Shown here piece by piece: positions 37,914-47,922 of a stretch of 64,000 nucleotides of DNA. The position numbers were made by a program, and so were the translations under genes. Position 1 is the first letter of the stretch, and each line of letters opens with the position of its first letter. The notes beneath the pieces are model-generated. The model was not told the DNA's origin, did no database searches, and was given only the letters and a program-made list of their open reading frames with translations. Origin of the DNA: Alkaliflexus imshenetskii DSM 15055 (GTDB taxonomy: Bacteria > Bacteroidota > Bacteroidia > Bacteroidales > Marinilabiliaceae); contig NZ_KI912105.1 in the NCBI RefSeq assembly GCF_000517065.1, positions 585,635-649,634 on the forward strand, in the 5' to 3' direction.

Positions 37914-38906
37914 TTAATAGAGGCTTGCGCCATAATTGCCATCGGTGCTTGTGGCATCCCAATTATCGAAACCACCAAGTACATTGGCTATTGAATATGC
38001 TGACGCTTCTGAACTGTTAAGTCTCCTTGCCCAATCAACCCGTTTCAAACAGTTAGCGCCTGGTCCAAAAGAGCCATATTCGGCATAAAAAACGAGTTGT
38101 TCCACCGCCGGTCGGTTCCAGTTGTGCCAACCCTCATCACGTATGTGGGCGCCCATCTCACAATTTATAAAAACCGTTTTGGCATAATCGCGCCAGGGAC
38201 GTCCAAGATAGACACGATCCACCTCATCGGCAGCTGTTAAGCGACAATCCACAAACACGTAACCAAATTCGATATTGGCAGGCGTGGATGCCGCTGTGAT
38301 GTAACTGTTTCGCAAACTGTGAAGGGTGCAATTGCGGAAAAAAGCAGTGGAACCACCAAAAATAAAGTCTGTTGTGCCTTCGATGTAACAATTGTCGAAA
38401 AACTGTCGGCTGTTTTCACGACCTGTATAAACCGTGTCTTGATGACCCAGGAACCGACATTTTCGAAATACTACCCTATCGCCTTCCACATGCACAACTA
38501 CGGCCTGACCAACGGAGCCTGCGCGGTTTTCAAATGTGATGTTCTCAGCAGTAAAATCATTTCCTGCAATCAGTATGGTAAAGGAGTTGAATGTGTGCAT
38601 ACCATCGCGCTTCCCGGAAAAGTCGTCCCACGTAATAACTGTGGTGGCAGCATCTTCACCTTTGAGTGTAATGCCGGTCATCCAGACTGGGATGGCCACT
38701 TTCTCACGATAGACGCCCGGCTTAAGATGGATGGTGATTGGCCGTGGAGAAAATGCCCGTTGGGCATCTATGGCAGACTGAACCGTAGAATAATCGCCAC
38801 TGCCATTGCCACAAACAACCACTTCAACCTTTTCGGCCGCATTAAGTGTTGAGAACGACATCGCCATCCAAAAGCCCACACAAATTATTTTACATTTAGT
38901 CAACAT
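37914..38906 (-). CDS. Pectin methylesterase (CE8)
   Basis: This 330-aa secreted protein (signal ending about STLNAA) carries a CE8 domain: GSGDYSTVQSAIDA, FLGHQDTVYTG with Asp157, GTTDFIFG with Asp180, and YLGRPWRDYAKTVFINC. It is a paralogue of the CE8 at 35575. Two methylesterases flanking a GH105 gene suggest an internal duplication in the locus or different modes of de-esterification. The 283-bp gap upstream holds the terminator of the PL1 gene at 39190. Confidence 0.95.
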   Translation of the reverse strand: MLTKCKIICVGFWMAMSFSTLNAAEKVEVVVCGNGSGDYSTVQSAIDAQRAFSPRPITIHLKPGVYREKVAIPVWMTGITLKGEDAATTVITWDDFSGKRDGMHTFNSFTILIAGNDFTAENITFENRAGSVGQAVVVHVEGDRVVFRKCRFLGHQDTVYTGRENSRQFFDNCYIEGTTDFIFGGSTAFFRNCTLHSLRNSYITAASTPANIEFGYVFVDCRLTAADEVDRVYLGRPWRDYAKTVFINCEMGAHIRDEGWHNWNRPAVEQLVFYAEYGSFGPGANCLKRVDWARRLNSSEASAYSIANVLGGFDNWDATSTDGNYGASLY

Positions 38907-39125
38907 TCTGTCACCTTCTTTTTTGAGAACAGTTTTTTATTTTAATTAACTAATGCAAGATAACGAGCTTAAAAAGAAGCATAGAGGTATAAATAGACCA
39001 AAAAAGTGTAACAAATTGGTCTGTGGGTAACGTGGTCAAACTATCTAATCACTAATTAGCAACACTTTACGAATCAACAAAAAACTGCCGGACAAATTAA
39101 CGCTGAAACGAAAGTAAAAATGAAA

Positions 39126-39171
39126 GCGCTCTAAAGGTCTAAATCATTAAAGAAATAAACCTTTAGAGCGC
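39126..39171 (-). terminator. Terminator after the PL1-Ig-T9SS gene (minus strand)
   Basis: GCGCTCTAAAGGT (39126-39138) pairs perfectly over 13 bp with ACCTTTAGAGCGC (39159-39171). On the minus strand it is followed by TTTCATTTTTACTTTC. It lies 18 bp after the stop of the 860-aa lyase gene, so that gene seems to be its own transcription unit. Confidence 0.88.
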
Positions 39172-39189
39172 CTATTTTAAGACAAATTG

Positions 39190-41772
39190 CTACTTCAACA
39201 CTTTTACAGAAACAGTCATTCCATCGGTAAACAGAACCTTCACAAAATAGACACCTGAAGGTAAATCAGCCATCCTGATGGCGGTTTTTGACCCGAAAAC
39301 AGCCTTCTCCTTTACAATGCGGCCATCAGGCGAAATCACTCTGATGCGTGCCATTTCAAGATTGGCAGCAGACTTTAGTTGTAACACATCGCGAACAGGA
39401 TTTGGAAACGCCATTACCAAATCATCAGCATTTCGCAAGAGAGGTGCGGAACTTGTGGGGTTATTCACCGTAAAGGTGCCACCACGAGAGGCGGTAGTGA
39501 CCCCACCAATGGTACGAATGGTGTACTGGAACACACCAGCCTGCACAGGAGCACCACTAAAAATGGCATGTTTATTCACATAATCCATCATCACATTTAT
39601 TCCCTCGGGCAACCCTTCCACATCTACACCCAAAGCATTTACCCATCTGAAATGAAATCCTGCAATGGATTCGCCCATATTAAGCGTCTGACTAGAGGAA
39701 CCGGAACCATGCTTAACTATCTCTGCATTGCCATCAAACACATGGATATTGATTTCGAGGCTGGCGGTAGTGAGCCCACCTACTGTAGTCAGTCCAAACT
39801 TATAACTTCCGGTTTGAGCAATGGTTCCGGAAACAAATATCTCCTGATTAACGTTATCAATACTTACATCGATGCCAACAGGCAAATCACCTACAATAAC
39901 ATCCGCAGCACCAACCCAATCAATTACAATATTCTGAATTGGACTACCTGTGATAACAGACTGCGTTAAAAGATGGCTGTTTACCGGAAAAAAACCGGCT
40001 CCACCATCTATTTCGATCACGCCCGACTGCGTTACCACAGACACACCTCCGGTTGTAGATACAGTAAACTCAAACACGCCCGATTGTGTGGGCGTTCCAC
40101 TGATTGTAACAGTATGATTTTCATTATCCACATCAACCACCAAGCCGTTTGGAAGACCTGAAACCACGACCGATGCAGCTCTCGTCCATGAGAATGAAAC
40201 AGTCTCGATGGCATCTCCTGCCTGAATAGACTGGTTCACCATACCATTGGCTGTTAACTCGGGCGCGCCTCCTATCACATCATAAATATCCTCATAGTTG
40301 GCAACTCCGCTGGCATTCTTATCAACCACAATATGTTGAACCAGGCTATTGAGATAAACCTCCACGTTGGTAAACATACTGTGCAATGTATATGCTTTTC
40401 CATCATCTGGATTATTTGGATCCAGCCCATAAAGAATCTCCCAGGCATCGGGCATGCCATCGCCATCGGTATCAACCGGAGCTTCGTCTGCCTGATAAAC
40501 TGGCCAGCCGTTCACATCGGCCTGAGAATCAATAAGACCATTGGTACTGCCGTTTGACCCTTGAAAAGTAAATGTTCCGGTTCGCGTTTCGTGAACGATG
40601 CGATCATCCACTGCATCGCGACGCAAACTGGCGCCTGCCCATGCCAACACGGCATCAAACGCATCAGATGCAGAATGCGTGGTTATCTGGCCCTTGGCAA
40701 ACTCTATATTGGATCTCAACTCACTCTTATTTTTTGAAGAGGGATTGGGATGCACCCCCACCCAATTGTCGGTAGTTACTGATGAACTGCCATGCACGTA
40801 ATTTCCATTCACATAAAAACTGCCCCACACACCGGCGGGCTGAGAATTGCCGCCATTGTCGGCATTGGGTTGCATAATGCGATACCGCACACCTGAACTT
40901 GTTGCCGGGCCATGCTTGTAGTAATTGTTAACCATGTTGTAACTTCCGCCCTCGCCTGCGTAAGCACTATTGCCTCCCCAGTTATAAATCACATTGTTTC
41001 TGAAATCAACCAATTCAAGATCGGGTCTGTTGGTATAACGGCTGCCACAAAAACGGGGATTGCGGCTGTCGTGATGTGCTATCAGGTTGTGATGAAAGCT
41101 CGCCTTTTGGCCACCCCAAATACCCATATATCCGTGCCGGCCTTTGTCGTGCACTGAGTTCCGCAAACTCTCAGACAACAAACACCACTGCATTGTAAAG
41201 TTTGCATTGTCGTAAAAAGAGGACGCCTCATCCGTTGCCCAACTCATGGTGCAATGGTCTATAATGATGTTGCTCTGGCGGCGTCCCCAAATGGCATCAT
41301 CTTCAGTGGCTTTTTCATCGCCCATGCGAAAACGTAAAAAGCGGATGATGACGTTGCTGGCACCAACATAAACCGTATAATTTTTCAGGGTGATGCCATC
41401 GCCCGGAGCTGATTGTCCGGCAATGGTAAGATCTCCGTTTGAAATGCTTATGCGCGATTGCAGTTCTATTACACCTGAAACCTTGAACATCACGATTCTT
41501 GGGCCACTGGCAGTTACCGCTGCCCTGAAACTCCCGGGACCACTGTCGTTCAGGTTGGTAACATAAATCACCCTTCCGCCGCGCCCGCCGGTGGTAAACC
41601 TGCCAAAACCCTCCGCTCCCGGAAAAGCAATGGGTGCGCTGTTTATTTCCAAATCGGGCGTAGAAGACGCACTCGATTCAATCTGCAAAAGTGGTGAGAC
41701 CAAAAAGGCACATACCAACCACATCCGCCACATCAGTAAAAATCTACTCATAACACGCATAATAAATTTCAC
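39190..41772 (-). CDS. Secreted PL1 pectate lyase with three Ig-like repeats and T9SS tail
   Basis: This 860-aa protein has a signal peptide (about 1-35; starts at Met5 or Met8 are also possible), a PL1 beta-helix at about 45-480 (AFPGAEGFGRFTTGGRGG, DHCTMSWATDEASSFYDN, GYMGIWGGQKASFHHNLIAHH, SRNPRF) ending in DTDGDGMPDAWE, then three beta-sandwich repeats of about 85 residues (about 515-600, 600-685, 685-780), each with an S.W..A..V.V..LP.G..V..D..N pattern. The last 75 residues form a T9SS sorting domain (FPNPVRDVLQL ... GVYFVKV). It is the only one of the three Bacteroides-type PL1 proteins with a T9SS tail in place of a lipobox, so it would act away from the cell. Confidence 0.93.
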   Translation of the reverse strand: MKFIMRVMSRFLLMWRMWLVCAFLVSPLLQIESSASSTPDLEINSAPIAFPGAEGFGRFTTGGRGGRVIYVTNLNDSGPGSFRAAVTASGPRIVMFKVSGVIELQSRISISNGDLTIAGQSAPGDGITLKNYTVYVGASNVIIRFLRFRMGDEKATEDDAIWGRRQSNIIIDHCTMSWATDEASSFYDNANFTMQWCLLSESLRNSVHDKGRHGYMGIWGGQKASFHHNLIAHHDSRNPRFCGSRYTNRPDLELVDFRNNVIYNWGGNSAYAGEGGSYNMVNNYYKHGPATSSGVRYRIMQPNADNGGNSQPAGVWGSFYVNGNYVHGSSSVTTDNWVGVHPNPSSKNKSELRSNIEFAKGQITTHSASDAFDAVLAWAGASLRRDAVDDRIVHETRTGTFTFQGSNGSTNGLIDSQADVNGWPVYQADEAPVDTDGDGMPDAWEILYGLDPNNPDDGKAYTLHSMFTNVEVYLNSLVQHIVVDKNASGVANYEDIYDVIGGAPELTANGMVNQSIQAGDAIETVSFSWTRAASVVVSGLPNGLVVDVDNENHTVTISGTPTQSGVFEFTVSTTGGVSVVTQSGVIEIDGGAGFFPVNSHLLTQSVITGSPIQNIVIDWVGAADVIVGDLPVGIDVSIDNVNQEIFVSGTIAQTGSYKFGLTTVGGLTTASLEINIHVFDGNAEIVKHGSGSSSQTLNMGESIAGFHFRWVNALGVDVEGLPEGINVMMDYVNKHAIFSGAPVQAGVFQYTIRTIGGVTTASRGGTFTVNNPTSSAPLLRNADDLVMAFPNPVRDVLQLKSAANLEMARIRVISPDGRIVKEKAVFGSKTAIRMADLPSGVYFVKVLFTDGMTVSVKVLK

Positions 41773-42360
41773 ATATCACACACTACTCCTCTAACTAATA
41801 AAACCTTAATCTCAAATCATCTTAGGCAATTCAGATAATCGGGATGAGACTAAAAACATGAAGATTACATGTTGTAAACTCAAAATTATATTTTATTGAT
41901 GCAGCTTCAACATGCACCTGATATCTTAACCAGATACTCCCACCTAATTGAACAAAACAGCCACATCCGACCAATCAGTTAACGGAAATTATCAAGGTAT
42001 GTTACAGAATAAATTTTGAACTGACTCACACGCTTGAACTGCGCACAACACTGGATTTTCATTGTTTATCAGATAAATACAAACACCAACATAAACAAAT
42101 CAGCTAAGGAATGGAGAGTTGGCCATCGCATTTTTACACCATTCACTTTCAAAAAAGATTCGAACTTTGTCAGAAATTGATATTTTTACATGCTCTTTTT
42201 CGTATATTAACATTTAAATACACAGTACCAGAATATGGACCGAAAAAGAGAGCCAAACAGCGTTCCCTCTTACCACGCATTAATCACTATTTGGCAATAA
42301 CAACGCCATACCTGGCCCGGTGTTTTAAACAAGAATTGCTTAATACCACAACTATCAACC
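41773..42360. promoter_or_regulatory. 588-bp divergent region between PL1 and the hybrid two-component regulator
   Basis: This AT-rich stretch separates two divergently read genes and must hold promoters for both. No gene, strong hairpin or clear TAnnTTTG element was seen. A frame of 119 codons at 42111-42470 overlaps the regulator start and shows no protein-like features. Confidence 0.4.
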
Positions 42361-45300
42361 ATGCGAAGCAGAAAATTCCATACATATTACCATATAGTCG
42401 CCACGTTATCCACTGTTTTATTTATTCTGAATCTCCGGCCTGTCGGAGCGCAGGACATCCTGCGTTTTGAACATTTTAATACATCAAGAGGCCTTTCTCA
42501 AAACACGGTTTCGTCGGTATTATCTGATTCCAAAGGATTTTTGTGGATAGGCACCAACAATGGACTGAACCGCTACGACGGGAACAAGTTCAGGGTATTC
42601 ATGAATGAGGAGAGGGGTCAGCAGAATTTCACTCACAACCGCATCGTGAAAATATGGGAAGACAGAAGGGGATTCATCTGGTTCGAAACACATGATGGTC
42701 ATTACCACTACTTTGACCCGGTAACAGAACAGTTTAGGTCATTGGCAGAGTTGCTGCCCGGAAATGACGAAGGACATGCCATTTTCAGTGATTTCCTTCA
42801 ATACTCCCAAGACGAAATCTGGATAGGCATGAAGTCCAGGGGCTTATTAAGGCTCAAATATGACAAAAATGAGCATGGCTACATAAAAACGCATTACACA
42901 TCGAGGGGAATCAACTCCCTCTCCAATGAACAGGTGGCCTTTGTGCGAAAAGACACCAACGGTAACCTTTGGGTTGGAACACGCAAAGGACTTAACCTGA
43001 TGGAAAAGGATAACATCAACAAACCCGGATCTGGTTTCGACCACTTGTTCATCACCCACAGCTTCACCTCATTTCTGGAAACAGCAACAGAACTGTGGTT
43101 TGGAACTTCGGATGCAGGGATACTCAAGTTCCAAAGAAGCCATCAGCTATATACGTATGCCAATCCGGAAAACACCCCTTCACTAAAATCGAACCACATT
43201 ACGCATCTCCATATCACCAAAACCGGAACCATTCTGGCTGCACTGTACAACCAAGGTCTGCAAATATTCAACGCACGCCGCAACAATTGGGAAACCATTA
43301 CAGTACATGGCTCGCAGGTAGACCAGATATATGAAGACCGGTTTGATTTGGTTTGGGTGACAACCGAGAACTTCGGAATTTCAAGTTTGCAAACAGATAC
43401 CCGTCAAACAACCTATTTTCGCTTCTTCAACCCACAGGAGGGCACAGTGCCCGATGCCGAAAGACACGTGTTTTTTGAGGACAGCAAAAACAATTTCTGG
43501 ATTGGCACACACGAAGGTGCACTGAATTTATATGACAGAAACAGTAAGCGCTTCGTCCATTTCAGAAACAATCCCGGCGATCCCAATTCCATCTCGTCAA
43601 ACATCGTTCTCTGCATCACCGAAGACCACTCGGGTCAGCTATGGGTGGGAACTGGCCAATTTCAGGGTGGTTTGGAACGCATCATACTTAAGGAGCCGGC
43701 TTTTGACCATCTATTGCCCGCCGGCGAATTCAACCACATTTCGGACAACATCGTGCGCGCACTGTTTCAGGATGCCCAAAAACGCATGTGGATTGCCACC
43801 AAAGCCGGTCGGCTGCACGTGATGCAAAACGGAAAAACCGAGCACATATTCAACCGATTCACAACGCAGAACGAAATACTTTCCGGTGTAAACATCTACT
43901 CCATTTTGTTGGATGATGACGGACATCTGTGGCTTGGCTCCAAAGGCAAAGGCATCCTGGTTAGCAGGCAACCTCTGGCACAATACAATCAAATCAGAGA
44001 CATCACCTTTTACAATTACCAACCCGTTGCAAACGATTCCACAAGCCTAAGCCATGCAAACGTGTATAGCATAGCAAAGGATAAGTCCGGCAAAATATGG
44101 ATTGGAACTTATGGCAACGGCTTTAACCTGGCTCAAAAAAATCTGGACGGACGCTATAAGTTTCGAAGGTTCACCATGGAGAATTCTGACCTTTCCAGCA
44201 ACCTGGTGCGCTATATACTTCCCGACAGCCAAGGCAGACTCTGGATTGCCACCGGCTATGGACTAAACCTGATGGAACACTTTCCTGACAGAACACAAAC
44301 ACCGCGTATCCGGAGTTTTTTTGCCGACCAAACATCTCACTCCATAAGTCTTAACGACATCATCCACCTCTATGAGGATTCATCGAAACGGATATGGGCA
44401 GCATCGTTTGGCGGTGGCGTGAACATGCTCACAAATCTGACTGATACGGATGCGTATTTCACCAAATACACGCAAATTAATGGCCTGAGCAACAACGTGG
44501 TGTATGCCATGCTCGAAGATGGTACCGGACACATCTGGTTCAGCACAGAAAATGGCCTTTCCAGACTCAATACCACCAACAACACCTTTGAAGTTTACAA
44601 TTCAAACAACGGATTAAATTTCAACAGTTTTTCAGAAAACACCTGTATCAAAACAGACGATGGCAAACTGGCTTTTGGTGGCTTTTTGGGTATAGAGATG
44701 GTTAACCCCGACAAAATATCGCGATCCAGATGGCAAAACAGAGTAGAACTAACAGACTTTCAATTATTTAACAAGCAAGTACCAATTGGTTCGGACTCTC
44801 CACTGCGAAAAAGCATCGCCTACACAAATGAGTTAACGTTGCGACACTTTCAATCAAGTTTCAGCATCGAATTTTCTGCAATGGATTATCTGGATCCGGA
44901 TAAAACGCAATACGCTTATAAACTCGATAACTTTGACCAGGACTGGAACATGGTTACCTCTGAACGTCGCGCCGTATATACAAATCTATCGCCCGGACGA
45001 TATGTTTTCAGGGTAAAAGCCACAAACCGCGAAGGTGAATGGATTGACAGCGACCGCATTGTACGGATTCAAATCCTGCCGCCCTGGTATAAAACACAGT
45101 GGGCATTTATGGCGTATTCGGTGCTTCTTGTGCTGCTATTCATTATCGTTTTCTCCACAGTTTCAAAAATAAACCAATACAGGAACGAGCTAAAAGTGGA
45201 AAGGCGTGTTAACGAAATGAAGCTGAGATTCTTCACAAACATCTCACATGAAATCAGAACGCCACTTACCCTCATCATCGGCCCCATCGAGGATTTGTTG

Positions 45301-46770
45301 CGAAAAGAGAGACTGGACAACGCCGACAAACCCAAACTCGATATCATTCGCCGTAACGGCAAAAGAATGCTTCAGCTCACAAACCAGCTTCTGGACTTTA
45401 GAAAAATACAAAACAACCGGATGCGGGTCAAAGTATCTGAATTTGATATCGTTGAATTTGCCCGTAACATCTTCGAGAGTTTTGCACCCCTGGCAAATCA
45501 TAAAAACATCGACTACCGGTTTGAGTCGGCCAACAACTCTCTGTTTGTTTGGGGCGACCCATCAAAGCTGGATATGATTATATACAACCTGATTTCCAAC
45601 GCCTTAAAATTCACCGAGGCACACAAAAAAGTGACCATCAGTATCAAAGAGAGTGACGACACAATAGATTTCACAGTTTCGGATGAAGGCCGGGGTATTG
45701 CCCGCGAAAACCTACCCCATATTTTTGACCGCTACACCATCCTTAGTGGCGAAGAGTTGGCCGGAACGGGCATTGGATTATCCCTATCCAACGAGCTGGC
45801 AAAACTGCATCATGGTGAAATAAGAGTGGACTCTGAATCGGGCAAAGGAAGTACCTTTACGCTCCGTCTCAACAAAGGTAAAGCACATTTCTTAGACGAT
45901 GAAAAAGTTGTGTGGACAGATAAAAAAGAGTCATCGGATACTGTCATCGCGGCCTCCGATGATAAAACTTCTGACATTCAGGAGTTGATATCGGAGCAAC
46001 ACTTTGACGAGAAAGAATTGCCAGGTAAGCCAATGGTAATGGTGGTGGAAGACAATCACGAAATAAGGGACTACATCTGTCAATCGTTAAGCCCTGACTT
46101 TAGCACATGCCAGGCAGCCAATGGAGAGGAGGCCCTTGCATTCCTCAACACACGCAATCCTGACATAATTATTTCAGATGTGATGATGCCGGTGATGGAT
46201 GGTATGGAGCTCACCCGACAACTTAAAGACAACTTCGCAACCAGCCACATACCCATTGTACTGCTCACATCCAAATCATCGGTTGATGACCAGATAGCTG
46301 GCGTGGAACTTGGCGCGGATGCATACATCACCAAGCCCTTTAACTCCGACTACCTGAAAGCTGTCACCAAAAACCTGGTGGATCAGCGACGCAACGTAAT
46401 TGCCAAATTCCGAGACAATAAAACCATTGATCCGGCCACACTAAAAGTCAACTCCAAAGATGAAGAGTTTCTGGAAAAACTAGTAGCCTACGTGGAAGAA
46501 AACTACTCCGAAGATTTTACCATTGAGCAGTTGGCCGATGTGCTCTGCGTGAGTAGAACCGTGTTTTACAACAAAGTGAAAGGACTAACCGGGCTTAGCC
46601 CCGTTGAGTTTGTGCGCCAGTTAAAACTTAAAATAGCTGCACACCTGCTCACACAAGGCTACAACGTTTCTGAAGCTGCCATTAAAGTAGGCTTTTCCGA
46701 TGCCCGATATTTCAGCCGCCAGTTCAAAGCACTGTTTGGTTACCTGCCAAGTAAGCATGTGAATAAATAG
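42361..46770 (+). CDS. Hybrid two-component system sensor/regulator (HTCS)
   Basis: This 1,469-aa protein joins a whole phosphorelay in one chain. A signal peptide (about 1-30) is followed by about 14 Reg_prop beta-propeller repeats in the periplasm (recurring LWIGTxxGL), a Y_Y_Y domain at about 830-905, a transmembrane helix at about 914-935, a histidine kinase with phospho-acceptor His963 (NISHEIRTP), an ATPase domain (NLISNALKF, DEGRGIA, GTGIGLSLS), a receiver with phospho-acceptor Asp1273 (IISDVMMPVMDG) and a C-terminal AraC helix-turn-helix pair at about 1370-1469. Such proteins sense an imported oligosaccharide and activate a polysaccharide locus. It lies next to the pectin locus and divergent from it, so pectin fragments are the likely signal. 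Confidence 0.96.
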   Translation: MRSRKFHTYYHIVATLSTVLFILNLRPVGAQDILRFEHFNTSRGLSQNTVSSVLSDSKGFLWIGTNNGLNRYDGNKFRVFMNEERGQQNFTHNRIVKIWEDRRGFIWFETHDGHYHYFDPVTEQFRSLAELLPGNDEGHAIFSDFLQYSQDEIWIGMKSRGLLRLKYDKNEHGYIKTHYTSRGINSLSNEQVAFVRKDTNGNLWVGTRKGLNLMEKDNINKPGSGFDHLFITHSFTSFLETATELWFGTSDAGILKFQRSHQLYTYANPENTPSLKSNHITHLHITKTGTILAALYNQGLQIFNARRNNWETITVHGSQVDQIYEDRFDLVWVTTENFGISSLQTDTRQTTYFRFFNPQEGTVPDAERHVFFEDSKNNFWIGTHEGALNLYDRNSKRFVHFRNNPGDPNSISSNIVLCITEDHSGQLWVGTGQFQGGLERIILKEPAFDHLLPAGEFNHISDNIVRALFQDAQKRMWIATKAGRLHVMQNGKTEHIFNRFTTQNEILSGVNIYSILLDDDGHLWLGSKGKGILVSRQPLAQYNQIRDITFYNYQPVANDSTSLSHANVYSIAKDKSGKIWIGTYGNGFNLAQKNLDGRYKFRRFTMENSDLSSNLVRYILPDSQGRLWIATGYGLNLMEHFPDRTQTPRIRSFFADQTSHSISLNDIIHLYEDSSKRIWAASFGGGVNMLTNLTDTDAYFTKYTQINGLSNNVVYAMLEDGTGHIWFSTENGLSRLNTTNNTFEVYNSNNGLNFNSFSENTCIKTDDGKLAFGGFLGIEMVNPDKISRSRWQNRVELTDFQLFNKQVPIGSDSPLRKSIAYTNELTLRHFQSSFSIEFSAMDYLDPDKTQYAYKLDNFDQDWNMVTSERRAVYTNLSPGRYVFRVKATNREGEWIDSDRIVRIQILPPWYKTQWAFMAYSVLLVLLFIIVFSTVSKINQYRNELKVERRVNEMKLRFFTNISHEIRTPLTLIIGPIEDLLRKERLDNADKPKLDIIRRNGKRMLQLTNQLLDFRKIQNNRMRVKVSEFDIVEFARNIFESFAPLANHKNIDYRFESANNSLFVWGDPSKLDMIIYNLISNALKFTEAHKKVTISIKESDDTIDFTVSDEGRGIARENLPHIFDRYTILSGEELAGTGIGLSLSNELAKLHHGEIRVDSESGKGSTFTLRLNKGKAHFLDDEKVVWTDKKESSDTVIAASDDKTSDIQELISEQHFDEKELPGKPMVMVVEDNHEIRDYICQSLSPDFSTCQAANGEEALAFLNTRNPDIIISDVMMPVMDGMELTRQLKDNFATSHIPIVLLTSKSSVDDQIAGVELGADAYITKPFNSDYLKAVTKNLVDQRRNVIAKFRDNKTIDPATLKVNSKDEEFLEKLVAYVEENYSEDFTIEQLADVLCVSRTVFYNKVKGLTGLSPVEFVRQLKLKIAAHLLTQGYNVSEAAIKVGFSDARYFSRQFKALFGYLPSKHVNK

Positions 46771-46810
46771 TTGCAAAGCGGCACAAAACTTCAGTAATTT
46801 ATGTTCGGTG

Positions 46811-46889
46811 TTTCCTGCTAAAGGGTGACAAGCGTACTATTCATCCGATGACTACAGACAAACCATGTGAGTCATCGGATGAATTGTAT
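46811..46889. repeat. 79-bp direct repeat with hairpin, left copy
   Basis: The sequence contains a perfect 15-bp inverted repeat, ATTCATCCGATGACT (46839-46853) with AGTCATCGGATGAAT (46870-46884). The whole 79 bp recurs at 47923-48001 with only three changes. The hairpin lies 68 bp after the stop of the regulator and may act as its terminator. Confidence 0.9.
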
Positions 46890-47056
46890 AATGCTTAGCC
46901 TTATCTTGTCTATCAGTCTAAATGTCTAATGGGGATTGCGGGCTTCGTCCTTGTCTGCCGACACAAAAGCTGATGCGAGGCACATAAATTACCCACAAAT
47001 TCATGCAATCTCTTTATTGCCAATACCTTATATGTAGTATTGCAAACCTAGTTATT

Positions 47057-47386
47057 CTATGCGATTCTAAAATCTCCATCAATAAGTTCTACATTGAAAT
47101 TCACTTTTGCTTTCAATGCTTTAAAAACCCGCAGAATTGTTTCAATTGTTACATTCTTCGCATTTCTTTCAATACGAGAAATTTGAGATTTTTGTACACC
47201 AATCATTTCTCCTAATTCGGTTTGGGTCAAATGTCTTTCTTTTCTTGTGCGTTTAATTACTTCTCCCAATAAGTCAAGCCGAAGTTCGTATTCATACTTA
47301 TCCCTTTTCTCAGTTCCAATTTTTCCGAGATGTTTGTCTTTCAGCTCGTCAAGGGTATAGGTTTTTATTTTTTTTGTTGTTTCCAT
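47057..47386 (-). CDS. HigA-type antitoxin (XRE helix-turn-helix)
   Basis: This 109-aa protein has an N-terminal arm of about 40 residues and an XRE DNA-binding domain at about 43-97 (HLTQTELGEMIGVQKSQISRIERN). It stands five bases after the toxin gene on the same strand, in the toxin-first order of HigBA systems. It should neutralise the toxin and repress the shared promoter. The pair is in an island between two 79-bp direct repeats, with a region lacking genes behind it. Confidence 0.88.
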   Translation of the reverse strand: METTKKIKTYTLDELKDKHLGKIGTEKRDKYEYELRLDLLGEVIKRTRKERHLTQTELGEMIGVQKSQISRIERNAKNVTIETILRVFKALKAKVNFNVELIDGDFRIA

Positions 47387-47391
47387 TGTTA

Positions 47392-47736
47392 TTATTTTTT
47401 GCTTTTCTGTTCAAAGTACAACTTCATGATTGCTTTCACTTTCTCGATTTCTGTCTTAGGAATTTTGTCCGTCTTTTTAATAATTCCGTGAGTTGCAACT
47501 ACAAGTGTTTCTGTCTTGTTTGTTTTATCCCAGAATGCAAATAGTCTATAATACATTCTGTTATATTTGGTTCTAAACTCCCAAATTTCATCTTCAAGTT
47601 TCTTGAACAGTTCAGTGTCGTTAAAATATTTCGACTTATCAATGTTGTAAATAATCTTTTCTTTTGTCTTTTCGTCAAGAATATCAAATAGTTCCCAAAC
47701 TTCATCAAGTAGAATAACATCAAATTTCGATTTCAT
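47392..47736 (-). CDS. HigB/Gp49-type RelE-superfamily toxin
   Basis: This 114-aa protein fits the phage-derived Gp49-like HigB toxin family, ribosome-dependent mRNA interferases. Recognised segments are FDVILLDEVWELFDIL, FKKLEDEIWEFRTKYN, MYYRLFAFWDKT and VVATHGIIKKTDK. The toxin gene comes first and the antitoxin second. A minus-strand -7 element TATGTTTG (47757-47764 read in reverse) stands 20 bp before the start codon. Confidence 0.88.
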   Translation of the reverse strand: MKSKFDVILLDEVWELFDILDEKTKEKIIYNIDKSKYFNDTELFKKLEDEIWEFRTKYNRMYYRLFAFWDKTNKTETLVVATHGIIKKTDKIPKTEIEKVKAIMKLYFEQKSKK

Positions 47737-47756
47737 TCATCGTATTTTATTAACAA

Positions 47757-47764
47757 CAAACATA
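47757..47764 (-). promoter_or_regulatory. Bacteroidota -7 element of the first toxin-antitoxin operon
   Basis: On the minus strand the eight bases read TATGTTTG, an exact TAnnTTTG. They end 20 bp upstream of the toxin ATG. No clear -33 TTTG is at the standard distance; a TAATA/TATTA pair at about 47777-47795 could be an operator. Confidence 0.5.
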
Positions 47765-47922
47765 AGCGAAAGTTCTAATATATGGAAACTATTATGCGGA
47801 TTTTTTCCTGCACTATGTTTGCTAACTAATTTATAAAGCAGGATTTAGACGCGAACAGTATTGATTTTTGACAGATTGAATAATTGAGGAAGATGATTAG
47901 ATTTATCTTTTTCTCCGTATTT

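Noticed and set aside
42111-42470. 119-codon frame on the + strand before the two-component regulator
   Set aside because: It overlaps the regulator start in another frame, has no family features, and its composition is that of spacer DNA.
46811-46889. tRNA or small RNA gene in the repeat hairpin
   Set aside because: The single stem with a 16-base loop has no cloverleaf and no promoter was seen.
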